Shown: positions 45,753 through 54,588 of the stretch, one piece after another
How the letters are laid out: every line of letters begins with the position of its first letter
Numbering within the stretch: position 1 is the first letter of the stretch
Assembly (NCBI RefSeq): GCF_013386115.1
Contig: NZ_JACAOR010000010.1
Coordinates: forward strand, 265,644 to 329,643
Origin: Pseudomonas gingeri
GTDB taxonomy: Bacteria > Pseudomonadota > Gammaproteobacteria > Pseudomonadales > Pseudomonadaceae
Reading direction: 5' to 3'
DNA: 64,000 nt
Position numbers and translations under genes: made by a program
Notes under the pieces: generated by a model
Database searches by the model: none
What the model saw: only the letters and a program-made list of their open reading frames with translations
What the model was told of the DNA's origin: nothing

Positions 45753-47063
45753 TCAGTCCGGCTTGCTGTGACGCATGCGCCGTCCGAGGATGATCACGGC
45801 GATGACGCTGACCAGTGAGGTCGCCATCACATAGAAACTCGGCGCCAGCTTGCTACCGGTGGCGTCGATCATCCAGGTCACGATCAGCGGAGCGAAGCCG
45901 CCGAACAAGGTGACGGAAAAGTTGTAGCTCAAGGCCAGGCCGGTTCCACGAATGCGCGTGGGAAAGATATCCGCCAGCATCGCCGGGATCGGCCCCAGGC
46001 ACGCCGCGATCAGTACGCCCACCACCGCCTGGACCACCAGCAGCGTGGTGAAGGTGGGGAAATGATTGAGCCAGGCGAACATCGGGTAGGACGACAGGCC
46101 GGTGATCAGCAAGGCGATGGTCAGCACTCGGAATCGACCGTAGCGGTCGGACAGGCTGCCAAACACCGGCGCCATGATCATCAGGGTGATGCCGGTCGCC
46201 AGTGCGCCGAGAAAGGAAGACGTGGCCGTGATCTGCAGCTGTTTCAGTGCGTAAGTCGGCATGTACAACTTGTGTACGTAGTTGAACGCCGTCGCCCCCG
46301 CCACCACGCCAATGGCGAGCAACAGGCTGATATGGCCCTTGATCAGTACGTCACGCAATGGCGTATTGTGCTCGACCCTGGCCGCCAGTTTCTGGAAGTC
46401 CGGCGTCTCGTCGATCTGGCTGCGAATGTAGAAGCCCACCGGGCCGATCAACAGGCCGACGCCGAACGCCACGCGCCAGCCCCAGTCGTTGAGTTGCACG
46501 TCGCTCAGCAGGTAGCTCAGCAAGGCACTGACACCGGCCGCCAGTACCGTGGCCAGGCCTTGGGTCGACAACTGCCAGCTGGCAAAGAACCCCCGATGAC
46601 GGGCATCGGCATGCTCGACCATGAAGGCCGTGGCCGCGCCGAACTCGCCTCCCGTGGAGAAGCCCTGGAGCATGCGGGCGACGACGATCAGCAAGGGCGC
46701 TGCCAGGCCGATCTGCTGGTACGACGGCGTGAAGGTGATCAAGGCGGTGCCGAGCAGCATGATCAGGATCGACAGCGTCAGCGAGGCCTTGCGCCCTGCC
46801 CGATCGGCATACGAGCCCAGCACGATAGCCCCCAGCGGACGCATCAGGAACGAGATGCCGAAGGAACCGACCGCGAGCAGCAGCGATGTGGTTTCGTTAT
46901 CCGAAGGGAAAAACAGCTTGCCGATGACCACGGCGAAATAGCCATAGATCAGCAGGTCATAGAACTCCAGCGCGTTGCCGAAACTGGCGGCGACGATCTC
47001 TCGCCACGGTCCCCGCCGAGGGGTGGCCGATACTGCGCTCACGGTTGAAGAATGAGTGGTCAT
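45753..47063 (-). CDS. MFS transporter, metabolite:H+ symporter (MHS) type
   Basis: A 436-residue transporter from the ATG at 47063, the first that precedes a family-like N-terminus (GPWREIVAASFGNALEFYDLLIYGYFA). MHS features are clear: LMRPLGAIVLGSYADRAGRK (motif A) and GFSTGGEFGAATAFMVEHA. Such carriers import organic acids, betaines or aromatic acids. Co-directional with the aspartoacylase-like gene, so it may import the acyl-amino acid that enzyme cleaves. The 275 bp upstream, before the LysR gene end, hold no gene and are its promoter region. Confidence 0.9.
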   Translation of the reverse strand: MTTHSSTVSAVSATPRRGPWREIVAASFGNALEFYDLLIYGYFAVVIGKLFFPSDNETTSLLLAVGSFGISFLMRPLGAIVLGSYADRAGRKASLTLSILIMLLGTALITFTPSYQQIGLAAPLLIVVARMLQGFSTGGEFGAATAFMVEHADARHRGFFASWQLSTQGLATVLAAGVSALLSYLLSDVQLNDWGWRVAFGVGLLIGPVGFYIRSQIDETPDFQKLAARVEHNTPLRDVLIKGHISLLLAIGVVAGATAFNYVHKLYMPTYALKQLQITATSSFLGALATGITLMIMAPVFGSLSDRYGRFRVLTIALLITGLSSYPMFAWLNHFPTFTTLLVVQAVVGVLIAACLGPIPAMLADIFPTRIRGTGLALSYNFSVTLFGGFAPLIVTWMIDATGSKLAPSFYVMATSLVSVIAVIILGRRMRHSKPD

Positions 47064-47338
47064 GAAGGAGGGCTTCCGGGTCTGTTTCACAGTTGGCCAT
47101 CTGCCCGCGGGCATTGGCCGCCCGACGGACCCGACGGTCGTCATTGTTATGGGTGAAAACAACCGGACAGTGATCGAGGTTCCGTGCCTTCGTGACTGTC
47201 CGGCCCGACGCCAAGTTGAATCAGCAACCCCGGTTCGGCAATTGCTGTTTGGGCACAAGCTTGAGCCTGTTCGGCACGCGGCCCTTGCCCTGGGGGTTTG
47301 CACAGGCTCCAGAGCGGAGTTTTTTTACGGTGTGCCCG

Positions 47339-48235
47339 TTAAGGGTGCAAGCCTTGCCAGATCCGCATGACCTGTTCGCTGCGATTGGAGCGCAGGCGAT
47401 GCAGCGAGATATCGAAACCGATGTGCAGCTCAGGGCCGCCGGCAATCACCAACTGCCCCGCTGCCAGGGCATCCCTGACCACCATTTTCGGCAACCAGGC
47501 CAACCCGCTGCCGCGCTTGGCCATTTCCAGGATTGCCTCATAGGAGTCGGCCTGATAAATCATGCGCAGCGCCAAGCGGTGCGGCAGCCTGGCCAGGTGC
47601 TGGGCCAGCACCCCACGCAGCGACAGGGTCGGCGAGAAGCCCAGCCAGGCAATGCTCGACGCATCGCTGTCGACACCGATGGAAAACAGCGGCTGTCCCC
47701 GGGCGTCGGGGGCGCTGACCGGCAGCAGCACCTCCTGGGCCAGCACCAGTGAGTCGAAACGCTCGTTGTCGATGAGAATACGGGTCAAGGGGCTGGAGAA
47801 GATCAACTGCAGGTCCACCTCGCCCGCCGACAGTTTCATGATGGCTTCCTGCGCGCCACCGGTGACCAGCGAAATCGGGAACGCGCCAAAGCGCTCATGC
47901 AGCGATTGATACCAGTCAGGAAAGAACATGCTCGCCAGCGTGCGGCCGGTGGCGATGCGCAAGGGTTCGTCGCGGTTCATGCCGATATTCTGGAACTGCG
48001 CGCGGGCCGCCAGCAGCAACGCCATCGACTGCGTGGCGGCGTCGAGGAACAGCACGCCCGCCGGGGTCAGGGACAAGGGCTGCTTGCGTTCGATCAGGGG
48101 CGCACCCACCCAGTCCTCCAGCGCCCGGATACGACGCCCGAAGGCAGGATGAGTCACGCAGCGGTTTTGCGCCGCCCGCGACAGGCTGCGCGTACGCGCC
48201 AGTTCGATGAAGTCTTCGAGCCATTCCAATTGCAT
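47339..48235 (-). CDS. LysR family transcriptional regulator
   Basis: A 298-residue regulator. The N-terminal winged helix (EWLEDFIELARTRSLSRAAQNRCVTHPAFGRRIRALEDWVG) is typical, with a substrate-binding domain from about residue 90. It is co-directional with and upstream of the MHS transporter and aspartoacylase-like genes, separated by 275 bp, so control of that pair is likely but not shown by a divergent layout. The Lrp gene lies 57 bp upstream on the same strand. Confidence 0.9.
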   Translation of the reverse strand: MQLEWLEDFIELARTRSLSRAAQNRCVTHPAFGRRIRALEDWVGAPLIERKQPLSLTPAGVLFLDAATQSMALLLAARAQFQNIGMNRDEPLRIATGRTLASMFFPDWYQSLHERFGAFPISLVTGGAQEAIMKLSAGEVDLQLIFSSPLTRILIDNERFDSLVLAQEVLLPVSAPDARGQPLFSIGVDSDASSIAWLGFSPTLSLRGVLAQHLARLPHRLALRMIYQADSYEAILEMAKRGSGLAWLPKMVVRDALAAGQLVIAGGPELHIGFDISLHRLRSNRSEQVMRIWQGLHP

Positions 48236-48292
48236 CGGGGATGCCTGTAGAAGCGGGCCGTGCCCGCGAAACGGGTAGTCAATATACCGCTT

Positions 48293-48757
48293 TCAGAGCG
48301 GCACGCTGGCCGCTTTGAGCTGGCGTAGCACGAAGCTCGACACCGAGTGCCGCAAGCCGGGAATATGGTAGAGCTTTTCCCGCAGCAGCCGCTCATAGTC
48401 GCGCGTGTTCTTCACCGCGATCCGAATAAAATAGTCGTACTCGCCGGATACCAGGTAGGCCTCGATCACCTCGGGAATCCCGGCCAGGGCCTGCTCGAAT
48501 TTCTCCAGGATTTCGTCGCTATGGTGCTCAAGGGTGAGCATCACGATCAGCCCATCGTTGTAGCCCAGTTCATTGAGGTCGATACGGGCCTCGTAGCCCT
48601 GGATGACGCCCGACTCCTCCATGCGCTTGATCCGCTGCCAACAGGGACTGGGCGACAGCCCCACCTGCTTTCCCACCTCCTGCAAGCTCGCCCGGCCATC
48701 CTTGCTGAGCACCCGGAGAATCCGTCGATCCATATCATCAAGATTGTTTTTTTGCAT
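48293..48757 (-). CDS. Lrp/AsnC family transcriptional regulator
   Basis: A 154-residue regulator of usual length. The N-terminal helix-turn-helix (LSKDGRASLQEVGKQVGLSPSPCWQRIKRMEESGVI) and the C-terminal RAM ligand domain (VMLTLEHHSDEILEKFEQAL, AYLVSGEYDYFIRI) are complete. GAGAAA precedes the ATG. Such proteins sense amino acids. Likely targets are nearby transport genes, but none is fixed by the sequence. Confidence 0.9.
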   Translation of the reverse strand: MQKNNLDDMDRRILRVLSKDGRASLQEVGKQVGLSPSPCWQRIKRMEESGVIQGYEARIDLNELGYNDGLIVMLTLEHHSDEILEKFEQALAGIPEVIEAYLVSGEYDYFIRIAVKNTRDYERLLREKLYHIPGLRHSVSSFVLRQLKAASVPL

Positions 48758-48942
48758 TTTCTCAGTTCTGCGAAAGGATTTTTCTCATCCTAGCGCCAAG
48801 TGCCGGAATTACAGAAGCACATTCCGCAATCAACAGATCAGAATCTATCTATACCTTCGCGACTATACCGGGTCGCAGCGGGGCTGCCGGTGCGATCCAC
48901 CAGAGCCCCGCCGAGAAGGCCGCCGTCCCATGAGGAAACGCC

Positions 48943-49146
48943 ATGTGCCAAGTGAAATATGACATGCCCGATGCCCAGACCAGCCTCGAGTTCATCCTCG
49001 AGCAAGTCATCTGCGGCGCCGAGGTCATCATTACTCGCTACGGCCTTGAGGTGGCCCGGATTACAGCCGTGCAGGGCCCCCGGAAAAACACCGCCGCGGT
49101 GCTGCCCCTCCCGCCTCAAGCCTCCTGGGTGCCCTATGCGTCGTGA
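48943..49146 (+). CDS. Phd/YefM-like antitoxin-type protein, orphan
   Basis: A 67-residue protein with GAGGAA in front of the ATG. The pattern SLEFILEQVICGAEVIITRYGLEVARITAV matches the N-terminal fold of prevent-host-death antitoxins (usual form: FSELLDRVEAGEEVVITRHGKPVARL). The C-terminal toxin-binding part is short and Pro-rich. No toxin gene follows in the 140 bp before the convergent CDF gene, so it is solitary. It may be a remnant, an anti-addiction antitoxin or a stand-alone regulator. Confidence 0.6.
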   Translation: MCQVKYDMPDAQTSLEFILEQVICGAEVIITRYGLEVARITAVQGPRKNTAAVLPLPPQASWVPYAS

Positions 49147-49290
49147 CAACGAGATGCCCCTACCGGGTGGGTATCCTGTGCCTGGTCCGTCACAACGCCT
49201 CGATGGGAAGCACCGGCTTCATCAGGCTTGCCGGGCGCAACTGTCACTCCACGGACAGGGGATCAACAGAGTGTTTTCCCATCGACAGAA

Positions 49291-50214
49291 TCAGGCCGGG
49301 CGGAACTCGACTGTCAGATGGCTGATTTCGTGAACCGGCTTGAGACGTTCACGAATGCTGTCGGCGTTCGCGGTGACCTCACCAAGAACGCTGACAATGG
49401 CCGCGTGAGCCTGTGGCCCAACCCGCCAGACGTGCAAGTCCGTGATGGTGGCATCCCCCGGTTTCTCCACCCGTTCGCGAATTTCCTCGGCGACGTGGGC
49501 ATCCGTCTGATCCAGCAAGGTAGCGGCGGTGACCTTCATCAAGGTCCATGCCCAACGTGCGATAACGAGGGCACCGACAATGCCCATGACCGGGTCCAGC
49601 CACACCCAGCCGAGGTACCGGCCGGCGAGCAGAGCTGCAATGGCCAGCACCGAAGTCAGCGCGTCGGCGATGACATGGACATAGGCCGATTTCAGGTTGT
49701 TGTCGTTCCCGTGATGGGCATGATCATGATCATCATGATCGTGCCCATGACTGTGCCCGTGGCCCAGCAGCAAGGCACTGATGATATTGACGATCAAACC
49801 GGCAATCGCGATGAGCGTCGCGGTGCCGAACTGGACGTCCGTTGGCTGCAAGAGGCGCATGACGGATTCAACGCCAATTGCCAGGGAAACCATGCCGAGA
49901 ATCAGCGCCGAGGCGAACCCGCCCAAGTCTCCAACCTTTCCGGTACCGAAGCTGTAGCGCCGGCTGGAGGCGTGGCGCTTTGCGTACCCGTAAGCCGCCG
50001 CCGCGATACCCAATGCACCGGCATGGGTCGCCATGTGAAAGCCATCGGCAAGCAACGCCATCGAGCCGGTGATATAGCCGGCGGCGATCTCGCCAACCAT
50101 CATCACCACCGTCAGCGCCACGACCCAAAGCGTGCGCCTGGCATTTTCATCGTGCGCGGAGCCCAGGAACATGTGGTCGTGTACGTGGCTGATGTTGAGA
50201 GTGGTGTTGCTCAT
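49291..50214 (-). CDS. dmeF: Cation diffusion facilitator, DmeF type (Co/Ni)
   Basis: A 307-residue CDF protein with six helices. Metal-site blocks are SMALLADGFHMATHAGALGIAA in helix 2 and HVIADALTSVLAIAALLAGRY in helix 5. A His-rich loop (residues 152-169, GHGHSHGHDHDDHDHAHH) lies between helices 4 and 5, as in DmeF and other Co/Ni/Zn exporters. It exports divalent metal to the periplasm against protons. The RcnR-like repressor gene is 19 bp upstream, so the two form one metal-responsive operon. Confidence 0.9.
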   Translation of the reverse strand: MSNTTLNISHVHDHMFLGSAHDENARRTLWVVALTVVMMVGEIAAGYITGSMALLADGFHMATHAGALGIAAAAYGYAKRHASSRRYSFGTGKVGDLGGFASALILGMVSLAIGVESVMRLLQPTDVQFGTATLIAIAGLIVNIISALLLGHGHSHGHDHDDHDHAHHGNDNNLKSAYVHVIADALTSVLAIAALLAGRYLGWVWLDPVMGIVGALVIARWAWTLMKVTAATLLDQTDAHVAEEIRERVEKPGDATITDLHVWRVGPQAHAAIVSVLGEVTANADSIRERLKPVHEISHLTVEFRPA

Positions 50215-50233
50215 GAGTCAGTACCTGCCCGCT

Positions 50234-50509
50234 TCACTTGGAATAACGGCGAATGGCTTCAAGCAGCTCTTCGACGCCCTTGTTGCGCTCTTCTTCGCTG
50301 AGTGCCGGGTTTGCAACGTGCTCCCGGGCGTGGTCCTCAATGATCTCCTCCATCAAGCCGTTGATGGCTCCACGGGTAGCGGCGACAAGGTGCAGTGTTT
50401 TGGCGCAGTCGAGATCTGATTCCAGCGCCCGTTCAACAGCCTGGATTTGTCCGGCGATGCGTTTGACGCGCTTGAGAAGATCATCTTTGTTGGCTGCGAC
50501 ATGACCCAT
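50234..50509 (-). CDS. dmeR: RcnR/FrmR-type metal-responsive repressor (DmeR)
   Basis: A 91-residue all-helical DUF156 protein of the CsoR/RcnR/FrmR family. An N-terminal His after the start (MGHVAANKDD), and Cys35 in DLDCAKTLHLVAATRG with the His residues that follow, form the likely Co/Ni coordination set seen in RcnR and DmeR. It has no helix-turn-helix and binds GC-tract operators as a tetramer. C-tract motifs that fit this lie directly upstream. It is transcribed with dmeF. Confidence 0.9.
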   Translation of the reverse strand: MGHVAANKDDLLKRVKRIAGQIQAVERALESDLDCAKTLHLVAATRGAINGLMEEIIEDHAREHVANPALSEEERNKGVEELLEAIRRYSK

Positions 50510-50512
50510 GGG

Positions 50513-50565
50513 ATACCCCCCCTGCCTATATGAGCCCCATGATAGGTATACCCCCTACCCCTATG
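50513..50565. promoter_or_regulatory. Candidate DmeR operator with two C/G tracts
   Basis: Just before the dmeR start, the plus strand reads ATACCCCCCCT at 50513-50523 and GGTATACCCCCTACCCCTAT at 50545-50564. Runs of G/C flanked by AT-rich arms (G-tract operators such as TACT-G6-AGTA) are what RcnR/CsoR-family repressors bind. The two tracts are about 30 bp apart and cover the expected promoter. Confidence 0.6.
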
Positions 50566-50667
50566 CAAGAAATATTCGATGAAAAGGCTCGTCCAGCCAT
50601 CACCGAAGGAAGGTATCGGTGACAGACTCTCCTGTCGTTGGCTCGAAGTCTGGTGGAAGGCCCTGGC

Positions 50668-51402
50668 CTATTCTTCAAAACTGCGTATCAGCGATGCAAA
50701 AAGATTCCCCCGCGGCATCTTGTCCAGCGCAATATCGGCATCCTCAAACCACTTCCGACCTGCCTCCGGATGGGGGCCGCTCAGCACCACTACGCCCTTT
50801 TCATAGGTATAACGCGCAGCCGCCACGTCGCCGTTGCGGTAGGTCGCGATGGTTCTTGAGGCCGAGTCGGTTTGGGGAAAATACGGACCGTCCTGGTAGA
50901 AGACGTTGTCGGCCTTGCCGTCCCACGTGACCTGCACCGCTACGTCGGTGATGGAGTTCACTTCAAAGCCGGGGCGGCCGGCTTCGGAGTCCAGGTCCTG
51001 GGGGATCAGGCCGAGGTTGCTGTTGTCCGCCAGATAGGCGCCCATGCACAAGCCCAGGTAGCGGCCACCGTGGGCGACGTAGTCACGGATGGCAGTGGCG
51101 CGGGCATCGCCCAGGCTGTCGAGGGCACCGGGAATGTCCTGGCCTCCTCCGGGTTGAACGTAGAGGTCGTAGCGGGCAAGGGTTTGTGGCGTGATGTCGA
51201 TCGGTTCGTCGGCGCCGACAAAGTCGATCTGGTAACCGGGGGCGAGACGTTGCAGGGCTTGTTTCACGCTTTCCGAACAGTCATCGCAACCCGCCGGACC
51301 ACGATAGATCGCCACGTGCGTGACCGGCGCACCGGCCTGCGCCAGGGATGGCAGCGGCGTCATGAACGCAAGAAACGTGGCGGCGATAGCGTGTCGGTTC
51401 AT
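50668..51402 (-). CDS. Exported BPL_N/glutamine amidotransferase-like protein
   Basis: A 244-residue protein with a signal peptide (LAFMTPLPSLAQA, cleaved near residue 22). It has a flavodoxin-like amidotransferase fold with GGRYLGLCMGAYLAD, where Cys is placed as in class I amidotransferase elbows, and an early YVQPGGGQDI block. This is the BPL_N (biotin-protein ligase N-terminal) type of domain. No His-Glu pair of a full triad could be assigned with confidence. The function is unknown. Stands alone after the dmeRF promoter region. Confidence 0.8.
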   Translation of the reverse strand: MNRHAIAATFLAFMTPLPSLAQAGAPVTHVAIYRGPAGCDDCSESVKQALQRLAPGYQIDFVGADEPIDITPQTLARYDLYVQPGGGQDIPGALDSLGDARATAIRDYVAHGGRYLGLCMGAYLADNSNLGLIPQDLDSEAGRPGFEVNSITDVAVQVTWDGKADNVFYQDGPYFPQTDSASRTIATYRNGDVAAARYTYEKGVVVLSGPHPEAGRKWFEDADIALDKMPRGNLFASLIRSFEE

Positions 51403-51575
51403 GTGGCGGGCTCATCGGAGACTTGAGGTCGGGTGATCCAGTCCTCGCAGCGCAAAGCCTATATCGAATGTCCCGCTCAAGACGTTAATAGTTGTAAGTC
51501 CCCTTGTGATCCCAGCCTTTGATATCAACTAGACTGACGCCCAGAGCTGCGACTGCCAGCGCCAGATGAAACGTC

Positions 51576-52775
51576 ATGATTGCTCACACTCCTACGCTTT
51601 TCGCCTGTGTCGCTTTAGTCGCGACGATCATGGCGTTCTGCTTGATCCTGGTCGGTCAGTTCAACCAGCGTGACGGACTGCTCACGACAGGCTTTGGCTT
51701 GTTGGCACACGCCTTGGCCTACGTCGGCTACACCGTCTACGGCCATGCGCCGCTGTGGTTGACCTACGGCGCCGCCAACACGCTGCTGGCGGTAGCACTG
51801 GCCTTTTATGGGGCCAGCGTGTTTCGGATTGTTGAACTTCCCGTCAGTTGGTGGCGGGTGTTCGCGCCAGCGGCATTGATGCTGGTATTGATGGCCAGCC
51901 TAATCGACACCCTGGAACCCCGGATGCTCGCCGCCACGCTAGTGTTGATGGTGCAGTGCGCACTGATCATCTACTGGACTCGCCGCCACATCCCCGCCCA
52001 AGGTCGCGCACGCATGCTGTTGATCATCGGCTCCAGTATCAGCCTGATCGGGCTGGGAATGCGGGTGGTGGCCGTGCTCGGCGGAGGTGCCGAGCAAATG
52101 CGCTACGACGCCAGCAACCTCAAGCAGACCATCTCGGTCAGCATTGGCACGTTCACCGCGATGATGATTTCCCTGGGTTTGGTCCTGTTGTCCAAGGAAC
52201 GCAGCGAGACCCTGCTTCAACACCTCGCCCTGCGCGATGTGCTGACCGGTATTCTCAACCGCCGAGCGATCCTCGAGCAGTTTTCCACTGAATTGGAGCG
52301 CTCGCGCCGGGACGGGTCCTACCTGGCAGTGGCCATGGTCGATATCGATCACTTTAAACAGATCAATGATGAACATGGTCATCTGGCGGGGGATGAAGTG
52401 ATATGTCACTGCGTCAATCATCTCACCCAGCGAATCCGTCACTCCGACAGCATCGGTCGTTATGGTGGCGAAGAGTTTCTGCTGTTGCTGCCAGACACTG
52501 GCCCCGAGGGAGCCGTGGCCGTGCTCGATGAACTACGGACCTCGTTGGCCGAGTCGCCGGCGCACTATGCTGGGTCAACCATCGCGCTGCGCATCAGTAT
52601 GGGGGTTTGCTGTGTGGTGCCTGACGCAGGCGACACCACCGCCACCCTGCTCGCCAGGGCGGATGCGGCGCTTTACGAGGCCAAGGGTTCGGGGCGCAAT
52701 ACCTTGCGCTTGGCGCCGCCCTGTTTGCCGCAGACGCAAGCGGCTCTCGGTTCAATCTCACTGCATGAAGTGTAG
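51576..52775 (+). CDS. Membrane diguanylate cyclase (GGDEF)
   Basis: A 399-residue protein. Six to seven hydrophobic helices fill residues 5-205, with no recognised periplasmic sensor domain. The C-terminal GGDEF domain is active-looking: GGEEF at residues 297-301, and an inhibitory I-site R288-H-S-D291 five residues ahead. DVLTGILNRRA marks the domain start. It should make cyclic di-GMP and be feedback-inhibited. It stands alone, convergent with the broken hydrolase remnant. Confidence 0.92.
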   Translation: MIAHTPTLFACVALVATIMAFCLILVGQFNQRDGLLTTGFGLLAHALAYVGYTVYGHAPLWLTYGAANTLLAVALAFYGASVFRIVELPVSWWRVFAPAALMLVLMASLIDTLEPRMLAATLVLMVQCALIIYWTRRHIPAQGRARMLLIIGSSISLIGLGMRVVAVLGGGAEQMRYDASNLKQTISVSIGTFTAMMISLGLVLLSKERSETLLQHLALRDVLTGILNRRAILEQFSTELERSRRDGSYLAVAMVDIDHFKQINDEHGHLAGDEVICHCVNHLTQRIRHSDSIGRYGGEEFLLLLPDTGPEGAVAVLDELRTSLAESPAHYAGSTIALRISMGVCCVVPDAGDTTATLLARADAALYEAKGSGRNTLRLAPPCLPQTQAALGSISLHEV

Positions 52776-52787
52776 GGATGATTGAGT

Positions 52788-53063
52788 TTATCGACCGGCC
52801 AGATAGTCATCCGTGCTCAGTACCATGGCATAACCAAATTGGAGCGCGGCCATGAAAACGGCGTGCACCAGCGCGGGAGGCACCTTGACCTTGTTGAACT
52901 CCAGGTCATGGGTTGCGCAGGCATCGTGAATGACGGTCGTCTCGAACCCGAAATCGTCAGACGCACGGGTAACCGCGTCAACGCACATGTGGCTCATGTT
53001 GCCGAGCACGGTGACCCGCTCAACAGGCTGGTCGCCGGCAGTGTCTGGGCGGGAAACTGAAGT
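52788..53063 (-). pseudogene. Truncated cysteine hydrolase (isochorismatase-like), C-terminal remnant
   Basis: The frame reads ERVTVLGNMSHMCVDAVTRA and goes on to DDFGFETTVIHDACATHDLEF and a YAMVLSTDDYLA end. This is the C-terminal third of an isochorismatase-like cysteine hydrolase with the catalytic Cys in NMSHMCVDA. Upstream it stays in frame only to a TGA next to the RidA-like stop (at 53067), so the Asp/Lys part of the triad is absent. The junction lies directly behind the Rid gene, as expected after a deletion. It is almost surely non-functional. Confidence 0.8.
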
Positions 53064-53066
53064 TTC

Positions 53067-53477
53067 TCAATCAGGGATCACCGCGATCACGTCGATTTCC
53101 ATCAGCCATTGCGGCTGACCCAATGCAGAGACTACTAACCCGGTGGAGATAGGGAACACACCCTTGAGCCATTTTCCGACGGTCAGGTAAACCTCTTCCC
53201 GGTAGCGTGGGTCGATCAGGTAAATGGTGATTTTCACAATATCCTGCAGTTGACTGCCGGCTTCTTCAAGCAGTTGCTTGACGTTTTTCATGGCCTGCTC
53301 GGCCTGCGCTCCGGCATCACCCAGGCCGATCAAGTTACCGTCGAAGTCGGTGCCCAATTGGCCCCGGACGTAAACCGTGTTACCGGCGCGAACAGCCTGG
53401 CAGAGGTCATTGTCCAGCGACTGATTGGGGTAGGTGTCCTTGGTGTTGAACATTCGGATACGCGTGTGAGTCGGCAT
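53067..53477 (-). CDS. Rid-family protein lacking the conserved Arg
   Basis: A 136-residue Rid-fold protein from the ATG at 53477. The strands VYVRGQLGTDFDGNLIG and IVKITIYLIDPRYREEVY fit the family. At the substrate site, canonical PARS is replaced by FPISTGLVV, so the Arg that anchors the substrate carboxylate is missing and enamine deaminase activity is doubtful. It sits in the catabolic operon between the ureohydrolase and the hydrolase remnant and may act on a different intermediate. Confidence 0.85.
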   Translation of the reverse strand: MPTHTRIRMFNTKDTYPNQSLDNDLCQAVRAGNTVYVRGQLGTDFDGNLIGLGDAGAQAEQAMKNVKQLLEEAGSQLQDIVKITIYLIDPRYREEVYLTVGKWLKGVFPISTGLVVSALGQPQWLMEIDVIAVIPD

Positions 53478-53560
53478 GATTGACCTGGCTTTATCGACAA
53501 GAAAAGTAATGGGGAAGCGCCGCTTCCGCCCCGTGGACTGGATCCGGAAACGGCTTGAAA

Positions 53561-54526
53561 TTACAGCGGCGGCGCGTCGAAATAATCCGCGCGCACAGCG
53601 GCACCGATCAGGTTCACGATCAGGCGGCCTGCGGTGATGCAACTGATGTTGTTGACGTCAGTCGTTGGCGTGATTTCGACGATGTCCATGCCGACGACCT
53701 TGCCTTTGTTGACCAGGCCATGAATCAGCTTGCGCATTTGCACATAGGTGACGCCTCCTAGTGCAGGACCGGCGACACCGGGCATGATCGACGGGTCGAG
53801 GCCGTCGGCATCAATGGTCAGGTAATAGTTGCCGTTGTCGGGAATCCGGTCCAGCACCGACTGCATACCGTTGTCATGCACCTCATAGGCGGTGATCAGG
53901 TGTGCGCCATAGTCCACCGCCGCCTGGAAATCCGTCTGCCGGCCACTGCCTTGGGCACGCAGGCCGATCTGGAAGATTTCGCCGATGTGCTCCATCTCCG
54001 AGGCACGGCGGATGGGGCTGGACAGGCCGTCGCGCACGCCGTTGATTTCATCACGCCAATCGAGGTGCGCGTCGATGTGAATGAGGGTAATCGGCCCCCG
54101 CCCTTCATAAGCCCGCAGAATCGGAATCGGGATGCTGTGATCGCCACCCAGTACAATCGGCATGGCGCCCGCCTCGAGGATCTTGCGTACCGCCTGCTCG
54201 GCCCGCACGCCATGGCTGCTCAGGTCGCCCGGGTCGGCGGGCACGTTGCCGCAGTCGACGACCTTCAACGCACGGTTGTCGTAGATCGGGCCTCCTACGT
54301 CGAAGTCATAATGGTGCAGCGCACGGCAGATTCGGTCGCTCATGGCACGAATGGCGTCCGGTGCCCGGCTTTGATCATTGGTGATGTGTTCTGCCACGTA
54401 GGCCTTGCCGAAGGGCATGCCGATAATCGCGACGTGAGCATCGAGCTGGTCGAGATCGGTGCAGATCGGCGACCACAGAAAACTCTGGTGTTTTTTGGAC
54501 GGCGGTACGGTCAATGGAAAATCCAT
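53561..54526 (-). CDS. Ureohydrolase family enzyme (agmatinase/guanidino-acid hydrolase type)
   Basis: A 321-residue enzyme from the ATG at 54526, which has AGGAG 7 bases before it. The binuclear manganese ligands are all present: GGDHS (His130), IDAHLD (Asp152, His154, Asp156) and TIDADGLDPS (Asp239, Asp241). It should release urea from a guanidino compound. Agmatinase is one option; arginase and guanidinobutyrase are others. Location after an amino-acid ABC transporter and RpiR regulator points to catabolism of an imported guanidino amino compound. Confidence 0.88.
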   Translation of the reverse strand: MDFPLTVPPSKKHQSFLWSPICTDLDQLDAHVAIIGMPFGKAYVAEHITNDQSRAPDAIRAMSDRICRALHHYDFDVGGPIYDNRALKVVDCGNVPADPGDLSSHGVRAEQAVRKILEAGAMPIVLGGDHSIPIPILRAYEGRGPITLIHIDAHLDWRDEINGVRDGLSSPIRRASEMEHIGEIFQIGLRAQGSGRQTDFQAAVDYGAHLITAYEVHDNGMQSVLDRIPDNGNYYLTIDADGLDPSIMPGVAGPALGGVTYVQMRKLIHGLVNKGKVVGMDIVEITPTTDVNNISCITAGRLIVNLIGAAVRADYFDAPPL

Positions 54527-54588
54527 GGGTGTCTCCTGAATGGGCAGTGGGAAAGCAGGACGAATACGTGCAATCACGGGCTGGGCGA

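Noticed and set aside
43905..45818. 637-residue plus-strand open frame over chrA and the aspartoacylase-like gene
   Set aside because: It crosses two well-supported minus-strand genes and has no domain.
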